64,000 bases of DNA, taken from positions 124,001-188,000 of the forward strand of contig NC_023063.1 in assembly GCF_000508225.1 (NCBI RefSeq). The letters run 5' to 3'. The stretch comes from Ehrlichia muris AS145. Lineage in GTDB: Bacteria; Pseudomonadota; Alphaproteobacteria; Rickettsiales; Anaplasmataceae. Numbering within the stretch: the stretch's first letter is position 1; each line of letters opens with the position of its first letter. A program made the translations under genes and the position numbers. This document shows, piece after piece, positions 59,288-64,000 of the stretch. The notes below the pieces were generated by a model. That model worked only from the letters and a program-made list of their open reading frames with translations, was not told the origin of the DNA and did not search any database.

Positions 59288-59690
59288 TATTTATCAGATA
59301 AATATCTTAAAATATCTTTACTCTTGTTCCAATATTTTACGTTGCGTGTATGAGGTTATTTATAATATTATCTGTTGTACAGTATTTCTAAGTTAATATA
59401 TTTTCTTTTAATATTTTCCTCTATTACAGTCTGTTAGTATTAATTATTGATAAGTTTAATATAAAATATTATTGGTTCTGTCAAAATATAATGTAATACT
59501 GTGATATAGTAAAAAACTGATGGCAGTTTTTTGGTAATGAGTACTCTAGAAACACATTTTATCAATTAATAATAAGTATGTTTTTTGAGATTTTTGTTGT
59601 AAGTAAAGTTTTTATGCTTTGCAGATTGTATAATGTGGCTATTCCTTCAATAATATTAACATTATTTGTTGAAAAGATGTGATACGATAG
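59288..59690. other. Gene-free stretch
   Basis: AT-rich, no gene, RNA or repeat noticed. Confidence 0.35.
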
Positions 59691-60314
59691 CTAATATGAT
59701 TCGTTATCAAATTTGATTTTAAATATATTAAATTTTTCAGTCTTATTGGATACATAGGATTTTAATTTATGTATCTGTATTACATTATTAATTCGTCTTT
59801 CTAAGAAAAGAATGGTATCAGCGTGATTATTAGAGGAATCATTGATGAAATACATAATAGTGCTTGTGTATACAACAGCCAATGTGATTCTTTTAGTGTA
59901 ATAGTTAAAGTTGGTTGATTTATCACCAATTAAATACCAAATGTGGTCTACTAGTTTATATAAAGATTTAGAAAAAAAACACATGTTATATGATGCTTCA
60001 GATAATATGTGTTTTAATAACTCTCTATAATTTGGTAATGAAGTATAATATATTAAGCACAGATGAACTGTATATTGTATTTTTTCACGTATTTTCAAAT
60101 TATTAACGTTTTTTGTTTCATGGAATTTTCTGCTGATAAAGTTTATCAAATTCTCATTTATGCTATTTAATACGTCATATATTCCATTATTGAATTTACA
60201 AAATTCTTCGCTTAAATTAAGATCAATACAAGCTTTTAATAATGTATCATCGGATATCCCATGAAATGGTATTAACGCTATTGTTGTTTTTATTATTGAT
60301 GATTGATTATCCAT
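59691..60314 (-). CDS. COQ9-family ubiquinone biosynthesis protein
   Basis: 207 residues. The COQ9 pattern is clear in the second half: KIREKIQYTVHLCLIYY, LPNYRELLKHILSEASYNM, KLVDHIWYLIGDKSTNFNYYTKRITLAVVYTSTIMYFINDSS and ILFLERRINNVIQI. In eukaryotes and alphaproteobacteria COQ9 is a lipid-binding partner of COQ7, needed for the demethoxyubiquinone hydroxylation step. Length matches the family. Fits the respiratory genes elsewhere in the window. Stands alone between two gene-free stretches. Confidence 0.87.
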   Translation of the reverse strand: MDNQSSIIKTTIALIPFHGISDDTLLKACIDLNLSEEFCKFNNGIYDVLNSINENLINFISRKFHETKNVNNLKIREKIQYTVHLCLIYYTSLPNYRELLKHILSEASYNMCFFSKSLYKLVDHIWYLIGDKSTNFNYYTKRITLAVVYTSTIMYFINDSSNNHADTILFLERRINNVIQIHKLKSYVSNKTEKFNIFKIKFDNESY

Positions 60315-60748
60315 TATATTTTATTGAAGAAAACCCACATCATACATATACAATGTTAAAATTGTTGTGACAAGCTTAGAGTTTATATTGTTGTAATATT
60401 AGAAAAAACTTATTAAAGTAAGTACTTATTATTGGTAGTGTTATTACTGATAAGTAGTAAATTGTCCAATGTATGTTTTATAATTAGAAATGGTTTGGGG
60501 TTATAGGAACTTAATTATTAGTGAAATAGATAAGCTTTAATGTATGTGTTTTTCTGTTTTGATTATGGTATTGAAGTTATTTCTAACAAAGACTTGATAG
60601 TTATGGAATATATAAGACATAGCTTATATACTCTAGTTGTACTTTATTATATTTAGAGCATTGAATTCTATATTATCTATGCATTATTGAATTACAGTGG
60701 GATTGTATAAATTGTTGCTAAGTAAATGTTTATGCTAGTATCAGGGTA
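60315..60748. other. Gene-free stretch
   Basis: AT-rich, no gene, RNA or repeat noticed. A TTGTCA with a 17-base spacer to TATATG on the minus strand near 60368-60340 might be the COQ9 promoter. Confidence 0.35.
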
Positions 60749-62370
60749 CTAGTTTATATGTTCTAGTTGTACTTCAATGAATGGTTTGTTTTTAATATCG
60801 TGTTTTAAAGCATTAGAAACTATATTTTCTACATGTTGTCGTATATTGTTTATTTTTTTAGAATAAAGTTCACTGCTTATTTTGGATGAGATTCTTTTGA
60901 TAATTGCTCCACTATCAAAATGGTCTAACACTCCTGGAGCGAAAATTCTTGGCTCTTTTAATAGTTCTTTTTTATTATTTAAAACTAGTGTTACTACAAT
61001 TATTCCTGAATCTTTCATCCTTTTCCGCATGTATATGACATTACTTTGAGGGTGGTGTAAGAAATTTCCATCAACCCCAAAATAACCAGCTTTTACAGAA
61101 TTAATTTTTGTTTTTTTGTGATGCTTACTACATCTCCCGGGTGAACTATTATTACTTTATCTACGTTACACTGCTTTGCAACGTTAGCATGTTCGTACAT
61201 ATGTATATATTCCCCGTGTACAGGAATAGATAGTTTGGGTCTTACTAATGAATACATAGTAGCCACTTCATTTCTGGAAGGATGTCCTGATACATGTACA
61301 TGTTCCATAAATTCTGTAATAACATTAATTCCCATATTGACGAATTTATTGAATACATTATATATACGCTTTTCATTTCCTGGAATTATTTTGGAAGAAA
61401 AAATGATTGTATCTCCATCCTCTAATGTGGTTAATGTGTGAGAATTGTTAGCAAGTTTGGTAGTTGCTGCTAATGCTTCACCTTGACAACCAGTACAAAG
61501 GAATAAAACTTGATCCCTTGGAAGTTTATTTGCTTGGTTGATGTTAATGAACTCTGGTATGTCTTGTAGATACCCGCTGTCTTGTGCAGCCTGTATAATC
61601 CTTATAAGAGATTTTCCTAGTATTGTTACTTTCCTACCTAATCTTTCTGCAATGTGTGTTATAGTATGAATTCGTGCAATGTTGGAAGCAAATAAAGATA
61701 CGGCAACTTTTTGATTGCAGTTTTTTATTATATTAAACAAACTTTCTTCTAAGTCACCTTCGGATCCTGATTTGTTTTTAGTAAATATGTTAGTTGAATC
61801 ACATACAAGTGCTAAAACTCCTTCATCTCCTAATTCTTTTAACCTTTGTGTGTTCGATACAGGACCAATTATTGGGTTATCATCTAACTTCCAATCTCCT
61901 GTGTGTACTACTACTCCTTTGTCAGTATGTAATGCAATTGCATTCATTTCTGGTATCGAGTGTGTCAAATTTATAAATTCAAGATTAAAAGGACCAAGAT
62001 TTAATCTTTTTGTAATATCAATTTCTGTTATGTTGATTCCAAATGAATATTCTTTCAATTTTGCTTGTAGTAAAGCAGCAGTAAATTTCGTTGCATATAT
62101 TGGACATTGTAAATCATTCCAGAGATACTGTATACCTCCTATATGGTCTTCATGAGCATGTGTTAATACTATACCAAGTAGATTCTTCCTATTTTTTTTT
62201 ATAAAGCTGATATCAGCAACAATCATGTCTATTCCTGGCATATTGTCATCAGCAAAACCTGCTCCGAAATCAATGATTATCCATTTACCATTCAAATGAT
62301 ATAAATTGACATTCATGCCTATCTGTCCGACTCCACCTAAGGGTACGAACAACAAATCATCAGTATTCAT
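60749..62370 (-). pseudogene. rnj: Ribonuclease J split by a one-base frameshift
   Basis: RNase J is an MBL-fold 5'-3' exo/endoribonuclease. The first frame (62370-61093, 425 residues) has H71-A-H73-E-D75-H76, the beta-CASP part and HVSGHPSRNE...VHGEYIH. It then runs out after GDVVSITKK in seven As (T7 at 61111-61117 on the plus strand) and stops. The other frame continues directly: KTKINSVKAGYFGVDGNFLHH, then MRKRMKDSGIIVVTLVL to the end at 60749. With one more A the gene gives one 540-residue protein of normal length. The downstream frame is intact over about 115 codons, so decay is recent or the frame is rescued by slippage. A sequencing error is also possible. Confidence 0.88.
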
Positions 62371-62543
62371 TTATCAAGTACGTTGTAAAAATTCAACTAA
62401 CAGCATATCTTATTTATTGGTTAAAGGAAAGCATTAGAATAATTAATATTATTAAATGATAAATTATTGTATATTTTATGTCATTAATCACATCTAGAAA
62501 GGGATATTTAAGTTAATAAAATAATAAAAGTAAATTTTAGGAA

Positions 62544-63143
62544 ATGTCTTTGCAAATTAAAAATAAGAAACTTACTAATACATTAGAGCAGATACGTATG
62601 GTTTGCTTGTTAATATATATTATAGGAGCAGTATTGTTTTTATTAAAACATTATAATGTGATAGATAGCAATTTAAATAAAATATCTAATTGGTTAGTTG
62701 GTTTATCAGTAATCATGTTTTTGGTATTATCTTGCATTAAATTTATTAATTGTGTTAAAAAACCCGAAAGTAATGAAGTGCAATTATTAAAAAATGATCA
62801 TAACTCTTGTTTTGTACAAGATACAAAAAATTGTAAGAGAATTAATGGTATAACAATATTTAGGTACATGAGTAATGTAATATTTGCTGGTGTTTGTGTT
62901 GTTACTTGTAGTTTTTTACTGCTATCTAGTCTGTATGTTCAAGAAACATTGTTTTTAACTGTATACAGTGTAGTGTTAATGACTGGTTCATCTTTGGCAG
63001 GGTTATATTTTATTGCTAGGTTTTTAGGTGCAGGTTTGGGTGTATGTAGTCACGCTATTGATAATATGAATACTCGACGTACTAAATGTGAAGCTACTAA
63101 TTTTATTGTTGGTGAAGTTTATAGTCAATTATCTGTATCATAA
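62544..63143 (+). CDS. Four-segment membrane protein of unknown function
   Basis: 199 residues with four hydrophobic segments, about 18-35, 48-66, 108-129 and 135-158, in two pairs separated by a hydrophilic, Lys/Asn-rich loop with cysteines. No family recognised. TAGGAA just before the ATG serves as ribosome binding site. Divergent from the RNase J gene. Codon use is like the surroundings, so it is likely a real lineage-specific gene. Confidence 0.65.
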   Translation: MSLQIKNKKLTNTLEQIRMVCLLIYIIGAVLFLLKHYNVIDSNLNKISNWLVGLSVIMFLVLSCIKFINCVKKPESNEVQLLKNDHNSCFVQDTKNCKRINGITIFRYMSNVIFAGVCVVTCSFLLLSSLYVQETLFLTVYSVVLMTGSSLAGLYFIARFLGAGLGVCSHAIDNMNTRRTKCEATNFIVGEVYSQLSVS

Positions 63144-64000
63144 TCTAAAAGTTATGTAAATGAAATTGTTCTCAGTTAGAGGGAATATATTTTCTTGTCA
63201 TGTTAACTTGATTATCTCTAATGCTGATTCATTATTTACTTAGTCTGAATTCTTTGATTGTGTGTTAGCTTTTTGTTTAGAAGATGTGCATGCTTTATAG
63301 TATATCATCAAAATTTGGAATAGGGTATTTCTACAGTAAGGGGAGTCTTTGATGATAAGTTTATTATTATTGGTGTATCATACAATTGATCTAATGTCCT
63401 TGGTATATGTAGATGTTTCTTTTATAGCAAGATAGAGAAATACTAATTTGGGATGTACACTGAATATATAATATAGTACGTTTTGGAATCGGAAATTGAA
63501 GCAACAACGTTCTAGATATTTAGAATGGTGTTTGTTAAAATGTTATCTAATGTTGCAACATGATCCTGATTTAGTGGTACATCTTGATAATTACTTGCAC
63601 TTAAGACAATTCAATGTGTTGACATTGAAAGATGTGGCAATGTTTATGGAGATAATAAGATACATTTTGATTTATTTAAGGCAATTATGTAAATTGCGAT
63701 AAGGCACTATAGTGTAGATTGTCAATATCTACCTTTCAGATGTGTGTAAAAACTGATTTATCGAGATTTAAGCCAGAAAATTAAGTAGCAAGGTGTAGAT
63801 TTTTATATTTTTGGGTCATTTTTATAAAAATAAGAAGATGTGCTTGATACATAAATTGGGTATTTAAAAGTTATTCTATATGATTTTAACACATAATCTT
63901 TGTGGTCATATCCTATAAAAGGAGAAGAAATTTTTGGTAATTTTTTCCTGATAACTTTTTTATCGTTTTGTCAGAGCATGTGAATCTGTGCAAATGTTAG
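63144..64000 (+). other. Gene-poor region, possibly a decayed gene
   Basis: No convincing gene. An uninterrupted frame at 63496-63702 (68 residues, starting TTG) holds leucine-rich, helix-like sequence (YLEWCLLKCYLMLQHD...YLHLRQFNVLTLKDV). Related frames upstream are broken by stops, so this may be the remnant of a larger gene. I cannot name a source. Confidence 0.3.

Noticed and set aside
61715-62155. 146-residue frame opposite RNase J
   Set aside because: Antisense shadow of a well-supported gene; no independent signals.
63496-63702. 68-residue reading frame as a gene
   Set aside because: TTG start, no clear ribosome binding site, no recognised family, surrounded by broken frames; kept only as a note on a possible decayed gene.

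Overview
This window looks like a chromosomal segment of an obligate intracellular alphaproteobacterium of the Anaplasmataceae, most likely Ehrlichia ruminantium. The evidence is very high A+T, a coding fraction that I estimate at about 73%, and typical alphaproteobacterial genes (TrcR/DUF1013, an NDUFA12-type complex I factor, COQ9, MlaD, a PhnP-like MBL protein, FbpA/FbpB iron uptake, a HlyD-type type I secretion adaptor). The many long-period tandem repeats between genes are an established hallmark of E. ruminantium. The species call is inference from these patterns; no search was run.

Layout. 0-9 kb: xerD, a repeat array, lolD, maeB and an AsmA-like envelope protein. 9-13.5 kb: repeats around lnt. 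13.5-17.4 kb: a Mrp/Nuo-type antiporter subunit, a small membrane protein, mlaD, the NDUFA12-like gene, an nrdR gene interrupted by an in-frame amber codon, and tRNA-Ala(TGC). 17.4-22.5 kb: two large divergent genes of unknown role, one with an M9 collagenase-like zinc site, around a 20-bp perfect palindrome. 23-33 kb: fbpA, rpsP, an MFS transporter, a Trm112-like gene, the rpmI-rplT-pheS-SDR operon, trcR and rho. 33-43 kb: lpd, a 918-residue repeat-bearing membrane protein, a three-gene operon resembling the inner-membrane platform of type IV pilus/type II secretion machines, and an MBL hydrolase. 43-52 kb: a shortened glutamine synthetase-like gene with pstC, then alaS, sucCD and rpsU. 52-64 kb: pstS, a SCO protein, a nitronate monooxygenase-type protein, cytochrome b561, fbpB, a HlyD-family adaptor, COQ9, an RNase J gene split by a one-base frameshift in an A7 tract, and a membrane protein.

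The genes together serve respiration and the TCA cycle (sucCD, lpd, maeB, COQ9, SCO, NDUFA12-like), translation (pheS, alaS, rpsP, rpsU, rplT, rpmI), envelope lipoprotein and lipid handling (lolD, lnt, mlaD, AsmA-like), iron and phosphate uptake (fbpA/fbpB, pstS/pstC, scattered rather than clustered) and host interaction (HlyD-type secretion, large repeat proteins).

The most distinctive structural theme is that many repeats are copies of gene ends. The 3' ends of lolD, the AsmA-like gene, rho and the glutamine synthetase-like gene are each copied in tandem just downstream of the gene. The 5' end of lolD with its upstream region is duplicated once, and the 5' part of pstS is present as an inverted decayed copy. 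Other arrays (186 bp x2, 132-135 bp x7, 100 bp x2, 121 bp x4) have no visible gene source.
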